Both the position numbers and the translations under genes were made by a program. Shown in pieces: positions 22,997-30,362 of a stretch of DNA of 64,000 bases. Within the stretch, counting starts at the first letter, position 1. Every line of letters starts with the position of its first letter. Location of the stretch: the NCBI RefSeq assembly GCF_000709345.1, contig NZ_KL448323.1, positions 3,819,745 through 3,883,744 of the forward strand. The letters are read 5' to 3'. This DNA comes from Polaromonas glacialis. GTDB lineage: Bacteria > Pseudomonadota > Gammaproteobacteria > Burkholderiales > Burkholderiaceae_C. The notes beneath the pieces were generated by a model. The model had not been told where the DNA came from and made no database searches. It saw only the letters and a list, made by a program, of their open reading frames with translations.

Positions 22997-24073
22997 TCAA
23001 TGGGGGAAAGGCCACAGGCGCAGTTTCTGCTTGGCCATGGACCACAGCCGGGCCAGGCCATGCGGCTCGACGATCAGGAACCAGACGATCAGGCCGCCGA
23101 AAATCATCAGTTCGGCATGCGACACGCCGGCGGTTGAAATCTCGATGCCGAACAGGCCCATGAAGGCCGGCAAAAAGCGGTTCAGCGCAATCGGCAGCAC
23201 GACGATGAAGGCCGCGCCGAAGAAGCCGCCCATGATCGAGCCCAGGCCGCCGATGATCACCATGAACAGCAGGCGGAACGAAATCTCGACCGAGAACGCC
23301 GCCGGCTCCCACGAACCCAGGTGCACGAAGGCCCAGAGCGCGCCGGCCATGCCGATGATGAAGGAGCTCACGGCAAAGGCGCTGAGCTTGGCGTACATGG
23401 GCCGGATGCCGATGACGGAGGCGGCGACGTCCATGTCGCGGATCGCCATCCACTCGCGGCCGATGGCGCCGCGCACCAGGTTCTTGGCCAGCAGCGCCAC
23501 GACCACCAGGATCGCCAGGCAGAACAAATACTTGGACGTCGGGCTCTGGATCGGCAGGCCGAACACCTGCAGCTGGGTCACCGACACCGAACCCGAGGCC
23601 GAATCGTTGGTCAGCCACTTGATGCGCAGGAACATCCAGTCGCTGAAGAACTGTGCCGCCAGCGTCGCCACGGCCAGGTACAGGCCCTTGACGCGCAGGC
23701 TGGGCAGGCCGAACAAGATGCCGAAGGCCATGGCGCACAGCCCGCCCAGAATCACCGCCGGAATCAAGGGCAGACCGGGAATCCGCACGAAGAAGTTGTA
23801 GGCGCCGTAGGCCCCGACCGCCATGAAGGCGCCCGAGCCGAGCGAGATCTGGCCGCAGTAGCCGACCAGGATATTCACCCCGATGGCCGCCAGCGACATG
23901 ATGACCAGCGGAATCAAAATCGAGGCGTAGAGGTAGTCGCTGGCCAGCAGCGGCACGGCGATGAAGGCAAACAGCAGCATCAGGCCGATGGCGATGCGGT
24001 CCTGCGTGATCGGGAAAATTTGCTGGTCGGCCCGGTAGGTCGTCTTGAACTGGCCGTTTTCGCGGTAGAGCAT
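22997..24073 (-). CDS. livM: LivM-type ABC transporter permease
   Basis: 358 aa with about ten hydrophobic segments, for example IGLMLLFAFIAVPLLA, LIPLVIMSLAAIGVNILVGY and LLFMVIIGGLGSIMGGFFGA. GYCGQISLGSGAFMAVGAYG and GREWMAIRDMDVAASVIGIR are the conserved LivM motifs, the latter being the EAA-like loop contacting the ATPases. It forms the membrane channel with LivH. It lies 26 bases after livH. Confidence 0.92.
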   Translation of the reverse strand: MLYRENGQFKTTYRADQQIFPITQDRIAIGLMLLFAFIAVPLLASDYLYASILIPLVIMSLAAIGVNILVGYCGQISLGSGAFMAVGAYGAYNFFVRIPGLPLIPAVILGGLCAMAFGILFGLPSLRVKGLYLAVATLAAQFFSDWMFLRIKWLTNDSASGSVSVTQLQVFGLPIQSPTSKYLFCLAILVVVALLAKNLVRGAIGREWMAIRDMDVAASVIGIRPMYAKLSAFAVSSFIIGMAGALWAFVHLGSWEPAAFSVEISFRLLFMVIIGGLGSIMGGFFGAAFIVVLPIALNRFLPAFMGLFGIEISTAGVSHAELMIFGGLIVWFLIVEPHGLARLWSMAKQKLRLWPFPH

Positions 24074-24099
24074 GTGGGTTCCTTGTTCTTCTTGTCAGT

Positions 24100-25029
24100 T
24101 CAGACGCGATCAATGATCTTCTCGCCGAACAGCCCTTGCGGACGGAACAGCAAAAACACCAGCGCCAGCACATAGGCAAACCAGATCTCGATACCGCCGC
24201 CGACGAAGGGGCCGAGGTAGACCTCGGACAGCTTCTCGCCGACGCCGATGATCAGCCCGCCCAGAATCGCGCCGGGCACCGAGGTCAGGCCGCCCAGGAT
24301 CACCACCGGCAAGGCGCGCAGCGCAATCGTCGTCAGCGAGAACTGCACGCCCAGCTTGGAGCCCCAGATCATTCCCGATACCAGCGCGACGACGCCCGCC
24401 ACGCACCAGACGATGACCCAGATGCGGTTCAGCGGAATGCCAATCGACTGGGCCGCCTGGTGGTCGTCGGCGACGGCGCGCAGGGCGCGGCCGGTGGTGG
24501 TTTTCTGGAAAAAGATGCTCAGCAAGATGACCATGCTGGCGGCGATGGCGGCGGCAATCACGTCTTCCTTGTTGACCAGGATGCCGCCCGGAAACACCGA
24601 GTCCAGCATGAAGATCGGGTCTTTGGGCATGCCGATGTCAATTTTGTAGATGTCGCTGCCAAACAGCGTCTGGCCCAGGCCTTCGAGGAAGTAGGCAATG
24701 CCCAGTGTGGCCATCAGCAGCGTCGCGCCTTCCTGGTTGACCAGGTGGCGCAGCACCAGCCGCTCGATCAGCCAGGCGACGACGAACATCAGCACGGCGG
24801 CAATCGCAAAGGCGATCATGTTGGCGACGAACAGGTTGTCAATGCCGGTCCATTTCGGAACCCATTCCGAGAAGCGCGCCATTGCCAGCGCCGCGAACAG
24901 CACCATCGCGCCCTGCGCGAAGTTGAACACGCCCGACGCCTTGTAGATCAGCACAAAGCCGAGGGCGACCAGCGAATACAGCATGCCGGCCATCAGGCCG
25001 CCGATCAGTGTTTCTAAAAAGAATGCCAT
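24100..25029 (-). CDS. livH: LivH-type ABC transporter permease
   Basis: 309 aa from the ATG at 25029 (MAFFLETLIGGLMAGMLYSL); the upstream open frame runs through livG antisense context and is not meaningful. Conserved motifs include GFVLIYKASGVFNFAQGAMV, GRALRAVADDHQAAQSIGIP (cytoplasmic coupling loop) and VILGGLTSVPGAILGGLIIG. The usual length for LivH is ~300 aa. It lies 17 bases after livG. Confidence 0.93.
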   Translation of the reverse strand: MAFFLETLIGGLMAGMLYSLVALGFVLIYKASGVFNFAQGAMVLFAALAMARFSEWVPKWTGIDNLFVANMIAFAIAAVLMFVVAWLIERLVLRHLVNQEGATLLMATLGIAYFLEGLGQTLFGSDIYKIDIGMPKDPIFMLDSVFPGGILVNKEDVIAAAIAASMVILLSIFFQKTTTGRALRAVADDHQAAQSIGIPLNRIWVIVWCVAGVVALVSGMIWGSKLGVQFSLTTIALRALPVVILGGLTSVPGAILGGLIIGVGEKLSEVYLGPFVGGGIEIWFAYVLALVFLLFRPQGLFGEKIIDRV

Positions 25030-25046
25030 TTTTGTTCTTCCGCTGC

Positions 25047-25832
25047 TTAGTGGCTGGTGCCGAGGTAGGCGCTGATCACGTCCGGGTTGGCGCGGACTTC
25101 TTCGGGCTCGCCGTCGCCGATCTTCTTGCCGTAGTCGAGCACCACGACACGGTCGGAAATGTCCATCACCACGCCCATGTCGTGCTCGATCAGCACGATG
25201 GTGGTGCCGAATTCCTCGTTCACATCCAGGATGAAGCGGCACATGTCCTGCTTTTCCTCGACGTTCATGCCGGCCATCGGCTCGTCGAGCAGCAGCACCT
25301 GCGGCTCCATCGCCAGCGCACGGCCCAGGTCGACGCGCTTTTGCAGGCCGTAGGGCAACTGGCCGACCGGCGTCTTGCGAAAGGCCTGGATTTCCAGGAA
25401 ATCGATGATGCCTTCGACATATTCGCGGTGGCGCGTTTCCTCGCGCTCGGCCGGGCCGATGCGCAGCGCCTGCATGAACAAGTTGCTTTTGATCTTCAGG
25501 TTGCGCCCGGTCATGATGTTGTCGATCACGCTCATGCCCTTGAACAGCGCCAGGTTCTGGAAGGTCCGCGCCACACCCATCTCGGCCACCTGGCGCGAGG
25601 ACATGTGCGAGAACTTCTTGCCCCGGAAGGTGATCGAGCCTTCCTGCGGCGTGTACACGCCGTTGATGCAGTTGAGCATCGAGCTTTTGCCGGCGCCGTT
25701 GGGGCCGATGATGGAGCGGATTTCATGCTCCTTCACATTGAAGGAAATGTCGGTCAGCGCCTTGACGCCGCCAAAACGCAGGCTGATGTTGTTGACGTCC
25801 AAAATGACGTCGCCGGTCTTCTTTTTTGTCAT
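25047..25832 (-). CDS. livG: LivG-type ABC transporter ATPase
   Basis: 261 aa. Walker A IGPNGAGKSS (about residues 42-51), signature replaced by LPYGLQKRV (usual LSYGQQRR), Walker B VLLLDEPMAGMN, switch His in VLIEHDMGVVM. The substituted signature is seen in several aromatic-acid-associated LivG proteins as far as I recall. It forms the ATPase pair with LivF. It starts 10 bases after the acyl-CoA synthetase stop. Confidence 0.93.
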   Translation of the reverse strand: MTKKKTGDVILDVNNISLRFGGVKALTDISFNVKEHEIRSIIGPNGAGKSSMLNCINGVYTPQEGSITFRGKKFSHMSSRQVAEMGVARTFQNLALFKGMSVIDNIMTGRNLKIKSNLFMQALRIGPAEREETRHREYVEGIIDFLEIQAFRKTPVGQLPYGLQKRVDLGRALAMEPQVLLLDEPMAGMNVEEKQDMCRFILDVNEEFGTTIVLIEHDMGVVMDISDRVVVLDYGKKIGDGEPEEVRANPDVISAYLGTSH

Positions 25833-25842
25833 GGTTGTCTAT

Positions 25843-27789
25843 TCAGGCAGCGGCTTTGACCGGGGAAAAGGTTTTGGCATCCGACAGCTTGAGCGTGGCG
25901 CTGACGCTGCCGGTGCGGCCGTCCTCGAACTTGACGACGGTTTCGATGTACTGCTCGGCCTTGCCGGCATACAGCGCCTCGACCAGCACGCCGTACTTGT
26001 CGGCGATGAAGCCGCGCCGCACCTTGTTGGTCCGCGTCAGTTCACCATCGTCGGCATCCAGCTCCTTGTGCAGGATCAAAAAGCGGCTGACCTGGCTGCC
26101 GGCCAGCAGCGCGTCGCTGGCCAGGTCGGCATTGACCTTCTCGACGCATTCCTTCATGAGCTGGTAGACCTCGGGCTTTTGCGCCAGGTCGGTGTAGCCC
26201 GCATAGGGCAGGTTGCGCCGTTCTGCCCAGTTGCCCACGGCGTCGAAATCGATGTTGATCATGACGCAGACGCGGTCGCGCCCGTCGCCCAGCGCCACGA
26301 CTTCCTTGATGAAGGGGAAGAACTTGAGCTTGTTCTCTACATACTTGGGCGCGAACATCGCGCCATCGTTCGGTCCGCCCTTGATACGGCCGACGTCTTT
26401 CACCCGGTCGATGATCTTCAGATGGCCGTGCGCGTCGAGGAAACCGGCGTCGCTGGTGTGGTACCAGCCGTCGGCGGTCAGCACCTCGGCCGTGGCCGTC
26501 GGGTTTTTGTAGTATTCCTTGAGCAGTCCGGCCGACTTGACCATGATCTCGCCGTTTTCGGCGACCTTGATCTGTACGCCGCGAATCGGCACGCCCACGG
26601 TGTCGGCGCGCGCCTGGTTGTCGGGCTGCAGGCAAACGAAGACGGCGGTTTCGGTTGAGCCGTAGAGCTGCTTCAGGTTGATGCCGATCGAGCGGTAAAA
26701 CGTGAACAGGTCGGGGCCGATGGCTTCGCCGGCGGTGTAGGCCACGCGTACCCGGCTGAAACCCAGGTTGTTGCGCAGCGGGCCATAGACCAGCACATTG
26801 CCGATGGCGTATTTCAGCCGGTCCAGCGCGCCGACGGATTCGCCATTCATCAACGCCGGTCCGACACGCCGGGCGACGTTCATGCAGGCCTCGAACATCT
26901 TGCGCTTGAGCGCGCCGGCATCTTCCATGCGGATCATCACGCTGGTCAGCAGGCCTTCAAACACCCGGGGCGGTGCGAAGTAGTAGGTCGGGCCGACTTC
27001 CTTCAGGTCAATCGTCACGGTGCTGGCCGACTCGGGGCAGTTCACCACGTAGCCGCAGGCCAGCCACTGGGCGTAGCTGAAGATGTTCTGGCCAATCCAG
27101 GCGGGCGGCAGATAGGCCAGCACTTCCTCGGCACTTGTCAGTTTGTCGAATTCGGCGCCGGCGGTGGCGCGGTCGAGCAGCGTGCTGTGGGTGTGGACCA
27201 CGCCCTTGGGGTTGCCGGTGGTACCGGAGGTGAAGAACATCGCGGCCACGTCATTCGGCTGGACCTTGGCGACTTCGGCGGCAAACCACTGCGGGTTTTT
27301 GGCGGCAAAGGCTGCGCCCGATTCGATCAGCGCATCGAGCGAGGCGAGGCCGGGCTCGCTGTAGGTGCGCAGGCCGCGCGGGTCGTCGTAATAGATGTTG
27401 GAGATTTGCGGGCAGCGGTCGCGGATTTCGACCAGCTTGTCCACCTGCTCCTGGTCCTCGACCATGGCAAAGCGCACTTCGGCATTGTTCAGCGGAAACA
27501 CGCATTCGGCGCCAACGGCGTCTTGGTACAGCGGCACCGGGACCGCGCCCAGCGACTGCACCGCCAGCATGGTGGCGTACAGGCGCGGGCGGTTGGCGCC
27601 AATCACAACCATGTGCTCGCCGCGCTTCAGGCCGGCCTGGCTCAATCCTGCGGCCAGTTGCCCGACCAGTCCGGCCAGCGACGACCAGCTGTGCGCCTGC
27701 CAGATGCCGTACTCTTTCTCGCGCATGGCCGGCGCGGCCGGACGGTCGGCGGCATGCTTGAGCAGCAATTGGGGAAATGTGGTCTGCAT
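25843..27789 (-). CDS. AMP-forming acyl-CoA synthetase (long-chain/aryl type)
   Basis: 648 aa. ANL superfamily: P-loop MFFTSGTTGNPKGVVHTHST (about residues 180-199), YGSTETAVFVCL (A5), YHTSDAGFLDAHGHLKIIDR (A7-A8), then FAPKYVENKLK (A10 region), an arrangement of the long-chain fatty-acid-CoA ligase type. It is the first gene of the livGHM-binding protein-livF cluster and overlaps nothing upstream; a palindrome lies 87 bases before its start. In this context it should convert the imported acid to the CoA ester at the membrane, trapping it inside. A GAGAG ribosome site is present. Confidence 0.9.
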   Translation of the reverse strand: MQTTFPQLLLKHAADRPAAPAMREKEYGIWQAHSWSSLAGLVGQLAAGLSQAGLKRGEHMVVIGANRPRLYATMLAVQSLGAVPVPLYQDAVGAECVFPLNNAEVRFAMVEDQEQVDKLVEIRDRCPQISNIYYDDPRGLRTYSEPGLASLDALIESGAAFAAKNPQWFAAEVAKVQPNDVAAMFFTSGTTGNPKGVVHTHSTLLDRATAGAEFDKLTSAEEVLAYLPPAWIGQNIFSYAQWLACGYVVNCPESASTVTIDLKEVGPTYYFAPPRVFEGLLTSVMIRMEDAGALKRKMFEACMNVARRVGPALMNGESVGALDRLKYAIGNVLVYGPLRNNLGFSRVRVAYTAGEAIGPDLFTFYRSIGINLKQLYGSTETAVFVCLQPDNQARADTVGVPIRGVQIKVAENGEIMVKSAGLLKEYYKNPTATAEVLTADGWYHTSDAGFLDAHGHLKIIDRVKDVGRIKGGPNDGAMFAPKYVENKLKFFPFIKEVVALGDGRDRVCVMINIDFDAVGNWAERRNLPYAGYTDLAQKPEVYQLMKECVEKVNADLASDALLAGSQVSRFLILHKELDADDGELTRTNKVRRGFIADKYGVLVEALYAGKAEQYIETVVKFEDGRTGSVSATLKLSDAKTFSPVKAAA

Positions 27790-27875
27790 CCGGGTCTTCT
27801 CTCCAGGTGGGGCAGTTTCTTTTTAAGGAAATCTGCGGTGTGAAACGAATGGTAGGGCTCCATTTGACGCTGGGA

Positions 27876-27891
27876 TGTCGTTGCAACGACA
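27876..27891. promoter_or_regulatory. 16-bp perfect palindrome, candidate Crp/Fnr-type operator
   Basis: TGTCGTTGCAACGACA, i.e. TGTCG-N6-CGACA, has the half-site length and 6-nt spacing of Crp-family operators. It sits about 87 bases upstream of the acyl-CoA synthetase start. A Crp/Fnr-family regulator is encoded 1.4 kb away at 29262-29969. Confidence 0.5.
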
Positions 27892-27936
27892 ATTTAGGGG
27901 AAAGTCCTAGTGGGGTGTCCCCGGGGTCGGGCGCTT

Positions 27937-29124
27937 TTATCGGATAAGGCGGCCGTCACGTCCCACCATGTTGAGTTCCACGAAGTGTGAAGCGCCCTTG
28001 GAGGAGTTGGTGAAACTCACCTCGAAGCCGCCAAGGTCATAACGTTTCATCGCCCAGGCGCTGTCGATGAAGCTGCTGCGCGTGGGATTGCGTCCGGCCC
28101 GGCGCAGCGCTTCGGCGAACACCCGGGCGTTGACATAGCCTTCGAGCGCCAGGTGCGAAGGCGCCAGCGCCACGCCGGCCGCTTTCCAGGCCTGCTGGAA
28201 TTCGCGCGCCAGCGGCAGGATGTTGTTGGCCGGCAGGGGCATGACCTGCGACACGGTGATGCCGGTGGCGTCATCGCCCATGGCCTTGAGCGTGGCCGCC
28301 GAGCCCATGACCGACAGGGCGTACAGCGCCAGCCCCTTGCGCTGCTGGCGGATGGCCTTGACGAATTCGACCGTGGGCTGGCCCGCCAGGCCCATGATGA
28401 CGGCCTCGGGCTGCGACGCGGCAATCTTCGCGGCCGCAGCGGCGGCGTCCGACGAGTTGTTCTCGATCGTCGCCACCGCCGCTTCGCTCAAGCCCTTGCT
28501 GGCCATCACCTGCCGGGCGACAGCGGCGACATCCTTGCCGAAGGCATTGTTCTGGTGGACGATGGCGATGCGCTTGATGCCGATGGTCGCCAGGTGCTGC
28601 ACCAGGTGCCCGGTCTCGTCGGCATAGCTGGCGCGGATGTTGAACACGTTGCGGGCATTTTTGGGGCGCGCCGACGCGGCGCCGGTGAAGGGCGCAAAAA
28701 ACGGAATGCCCGATTCGATCACCTGCGGCAGCATGGCCTCGACCATGGGCGTGCCCAGGCAGTTGAAGATCGCAAAGCAGTTGCGGTCGGCGATGAAGCT
28801 TTTGGCATTGGCCAGTGCGCGCGGCACGTCGTAGCCATCGTCCACGGCATTCAGTTCAATCGACCGGCCGTTGACGCCGCCAGCCGCATTGAGGGCCGTA
28901 AAGTACACCTTGGCGCCCTGATGCACGGCCTGCCCGAGGTCGGCCAGCGGCCCGGTCAGCGCGGTGGACTGGAAGATTTTCAGCGGGCCGGTGTCTTGTG
29001 CCCAAAGCGGTGCGTGAAGGGCCAGTGGCAGCGCCGCAAGGGCGCCCAGAACCCCCCGCCTTGACAGTGTTGCTGCCGCGTCATGGTTCGTCGCAGCAGG
29101 CAGGAGGGGAAGGGGATGGGTCAT
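27937..29124 (-). CDS. second ABC-type periplasmic binding protein of the locus
   Basis: 395 aa. The N-terminus carries LSRRGVLGALAALPLALHAP, a twin-arginine-like motif followed by a hydrophobic stretch, so export by Tat or Sec is possible. Then come LKIFQSTALTGPLADLGQAV, QGAKVYFTALNAAGGVNGRS and IELNAVDDGYDVPRALANAK, characteristic of Leu/Ile/Val-type (Peripla_BP_6) receptors. It is unlike the binding protein at 21603-22931 beyond the fold. It reads towards the transporter cluster with a 147-base gap that contains a palindrome, so it may be a separate transcription unit. Divergent from the Crp/Fnr gene. Confidence 0.88.
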   Translation of the reverse strand: MTHPLPLLPAATNHDAAATLSRRGVLGALAALPLALHAPLWAQDTGPLKIFQSTALTGPLADLGQAVHQGAKVYFTALNAAGGVNGRSIELNAVDDGYDVPRALANAKSFIADRNCFAIFNCLGTPMVEAMLPQVIESGIPFFAPFTGAASARPKNARNVFNIRASYADETGHLVQHLATIGIKRIAIVHQNNAFGKDVAAVARQVMASKGLSEAAVATIENNSSDAAAAAAKIAASQPEAVIMGLAGQPTVEFVKAIRQQRKGLALYALSVMGSAATLKAMGDDATGITVSQVMPLPANNILPLAREFQQAWKAAGVALAPSHLALEGYVNARVFAEALRRAGRNPTRSSFIDSAWAMKRYDLGGFEVSFTNSSKGASHFVELNMVGRDGRLIR

Positions 29125-29197
29125 GCTTTGTCTCGGATGTAGTTCAGGGGTGAAAGGGCGCGGGCGATGTTATGCTTTAAATTTGTGTTTTGGCTTA

Positions 29198-29217
29198 CAT
29201 CCAAGGCCAGTTGGATG
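29198..29217. promoter_or_regulatory. inverted repeat in the Crp/Fnr-binding protein divergent region
   Basis: CATCCAA-N6-TTGGATG, perfect 7-bp arms with 6-nt spacing, located between the divergent starts at 29124 and 29262. It is a natural candidate for autoregulation by the Crp/Fnr protein. Confidence 0.5.
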
Positions 29218-29261
29218 GCTTGATTTGCGCTATGCCGTGGCAAGAGATTTTTTCCTGATCC

Positions 29262-29969
29262 ATGTCAACAGACCTGACCCTTCACCAGCGCCGCAGGCAG
29301 CCCTCCACCGACGAGCTGAACAGCATTCCGTGGCTGGCCCTGCTGCGCCCCGACGAGCGCGCGCGCGCGGCGGCCAGCCTGCAGGTTGGCGATGCGCAGG
29401 CCGGCGACTATGTGTGCCGCGTCGGCAAGCCGGTAACCTACTGGTTCGGCGTGGTCGAAGGGCTGCTCAAGATGAGCGCCGACAATGCGCAGGGCCTGAC
29501 CATGACCTTTGCCGGCCTGCCGCCCGGCGGCTGGTTTGGCGAAGGCACGGCGCTCAAGCGAGAGCCCTACCGCTACAACATCCAGGCGCTGCGCAAAAGC
29601 GTGGTGGCCGGCCTGCCGATTGAAAGCTTCCACTGGCTGCTCGACCATTCCATCGGCTTCAACCGTTTTGTCATGAACCAGCTCAACGAGCGCCTGGGCC
29701 AGTTCATTTCAGCGCGCGAGATCGACCGCATGAACAACCCCGACCAGCGCGTGGCGCGCAGCCTGGCGGCGCTGTTCAATCCGGTGCTTTACCCCGGCGT
29801 GGGCGAGGTGCTGCGCATCACGCAGCAGGAGATGGCCTACCTGGTCGGCCTGTCGCGCCAGCGGGTCAACGAGTCACTGCGAACGCTGGAGGCGCAGGGC
29901 ATTATTCGCGTTGAATACGGCGGCCTGCGGGTGCTCGACCTCAAGGCGCTGCGCTGCGGCAGTTTTTAA
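29262..29969 (+). CDS. Crp/Fnr family transcriptional regulator
   Basis: 235 aa. N-terminal cyclic-nucleotide-binding-like beta barrel (DYVCRVGKPVTYWFGVVEGL; GGWFGEGTALKREPYRYNIQ) without the Cys cluster of Fnr and without the canonical cAMP-binding RxSxxA motif. A long dimerisation helix (RFVMNQLNERLGQFISAREI) is followed by a C-terminal winged helix-turn-helix (ITQQEMAYLVGLSRQRVNES, then LRTLEAQGIIRVEYGGLRVL). The recognition helix SRQRVNESL is Crp-like. It is divergent from the binding-protein gene and probably controls the acid-uptake cluster; the effector is unknown. Confidence 0.9.
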   Translation: MSTDLTLHQRRRQPSTDELNSIPWLALLRPDERARAAASLQVGDAQAGDYVCRVGKPVTYWFGVVEGLLKMSADNAQGLTMTFAGLPPGGWFGEGTALKREPYRYNIQALRKSVVAGLPIESFHWLLDHSIGFNRFVMNQLNERLGQFISAREIDRMNNPDQRVARSLAALFNPVLYPGVGEVLRITQQEMAYLVGLSRQRVNESLRTLEAQGIIRVEYGGLRVLDLKALRCGSF

Positions 29970-30003
29970 TAAAAAAATACGCTTTGCGCAGGTTGCGCAT
30001 GTG

Positions 30004-30070
30004 TTTTTAGCTATTAAATTAATAGCATTGACGGTTGAATGTGCCATCGCAGCCGGCGACAGCATTTTTA
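30004..30070. repeat. Comamonadaceae-type short intergenic repeat
   Basis: TTTTTAGCTATTAAATTAAT then AGCATTGACGG, with GCCGGCGACAGCATTTTTAC at the far end. The AGCTATT-AAATTAATAGC core is a perfect-type palindrome of this family. It lies between the Crp/Fnr gene and the kdp promoter region. Confidence 0.75.
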
Positions 30071-30074
30071 CGCT

Positions 30075-30120
30075 TTCTTTATACGGCGCCAGCGTTCTTC
30101 TACCCCGTTTTTATACCCCC
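30075..30120 (+). promoter_or_regulatory. candidate KdpE box upstream of kdp
   Basis: TTCTTTATAC (30075-30084) and GTTTTTATACCCCC (30107-30120) resemble the T-rich TTTATAC / TTTTTACACCCC elements bound by KdpE in E. coli. They lie 43-88 bases before the first kdp-linked ATG. Confidence 0.4.
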
Positions 30121-30162
30121 AAAGCTAAGCTTCCTTTCATCGTTTTACGTGGGAGAAGGTGA

Positions 30163-30267
30163 ATGGATATTGCTTATGTCGCAGGGCTGGCCCTGCTGTG
30201 GGGCTTGACGGCGCTGCTGGTCCGGGGTTTCAAAAATCTCGATCAACCGCAGGGAGGCCGCCCATGA
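30163..30267 (+). CDS. 34-aa membrane peptide preceding kdpF
   Basis: MDIAYVAGLALLWGLTALLV, then RGFKNLDQPQGGRP. One transmembrane helix with a short basic cytoplasmic tail. GGGAGAAGG right before the ATG is a strong ribosome site. The stop overlaps the kdpF ATG (ATGA), so the two are translationally coupled and this peptide is the first gene of the operon. It is not KdpF, which follows. As far as I recall, small proteins of this kind precede kdpF in related Burkholderiales; their role is not established. Confidence 0.7.
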   Translation: MDIAYVAGLALLWGLTALLVRGFKNLDQPQGGRP

Positions 30268-30362
30268 TCAGTCTTGAAGTGCTGTACGGCTTTGGCGGCC
30301 TTTGCGCCATCTTGCTGCTGGCTTACCTGGGTTACGCGCTGATCTGCGCCGAGGAGTTTTGA
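30264..30362 (+). CDS. kdpF: K+-transporting ATPase subunit KdpF
   Basis: 32 aa, MISLEVLYGFGGLCAILLLA then YLGYALICAEEF. One transmembrane segment and the C-terminal L..P/AEEF typical of KdpF, a peptide that stabilises the KdpABC complex. It overlaps the upstream peptide gene by 4 bases and the kdpA start by 1 base (TGATG). Confidence 0.85.
   Translation: MISLEVLYGFGGLCAILLLAYLGYALICAEEF

Noticed and set aside
21603..24179. 858-codon minus-strand frame suggesting a fused permease-receptor protein
   Set aside because: The first ~400 codons are an out-of-frame reading of livM. The real receptor starts at 22931 with AAGGAG and a signal peptide.
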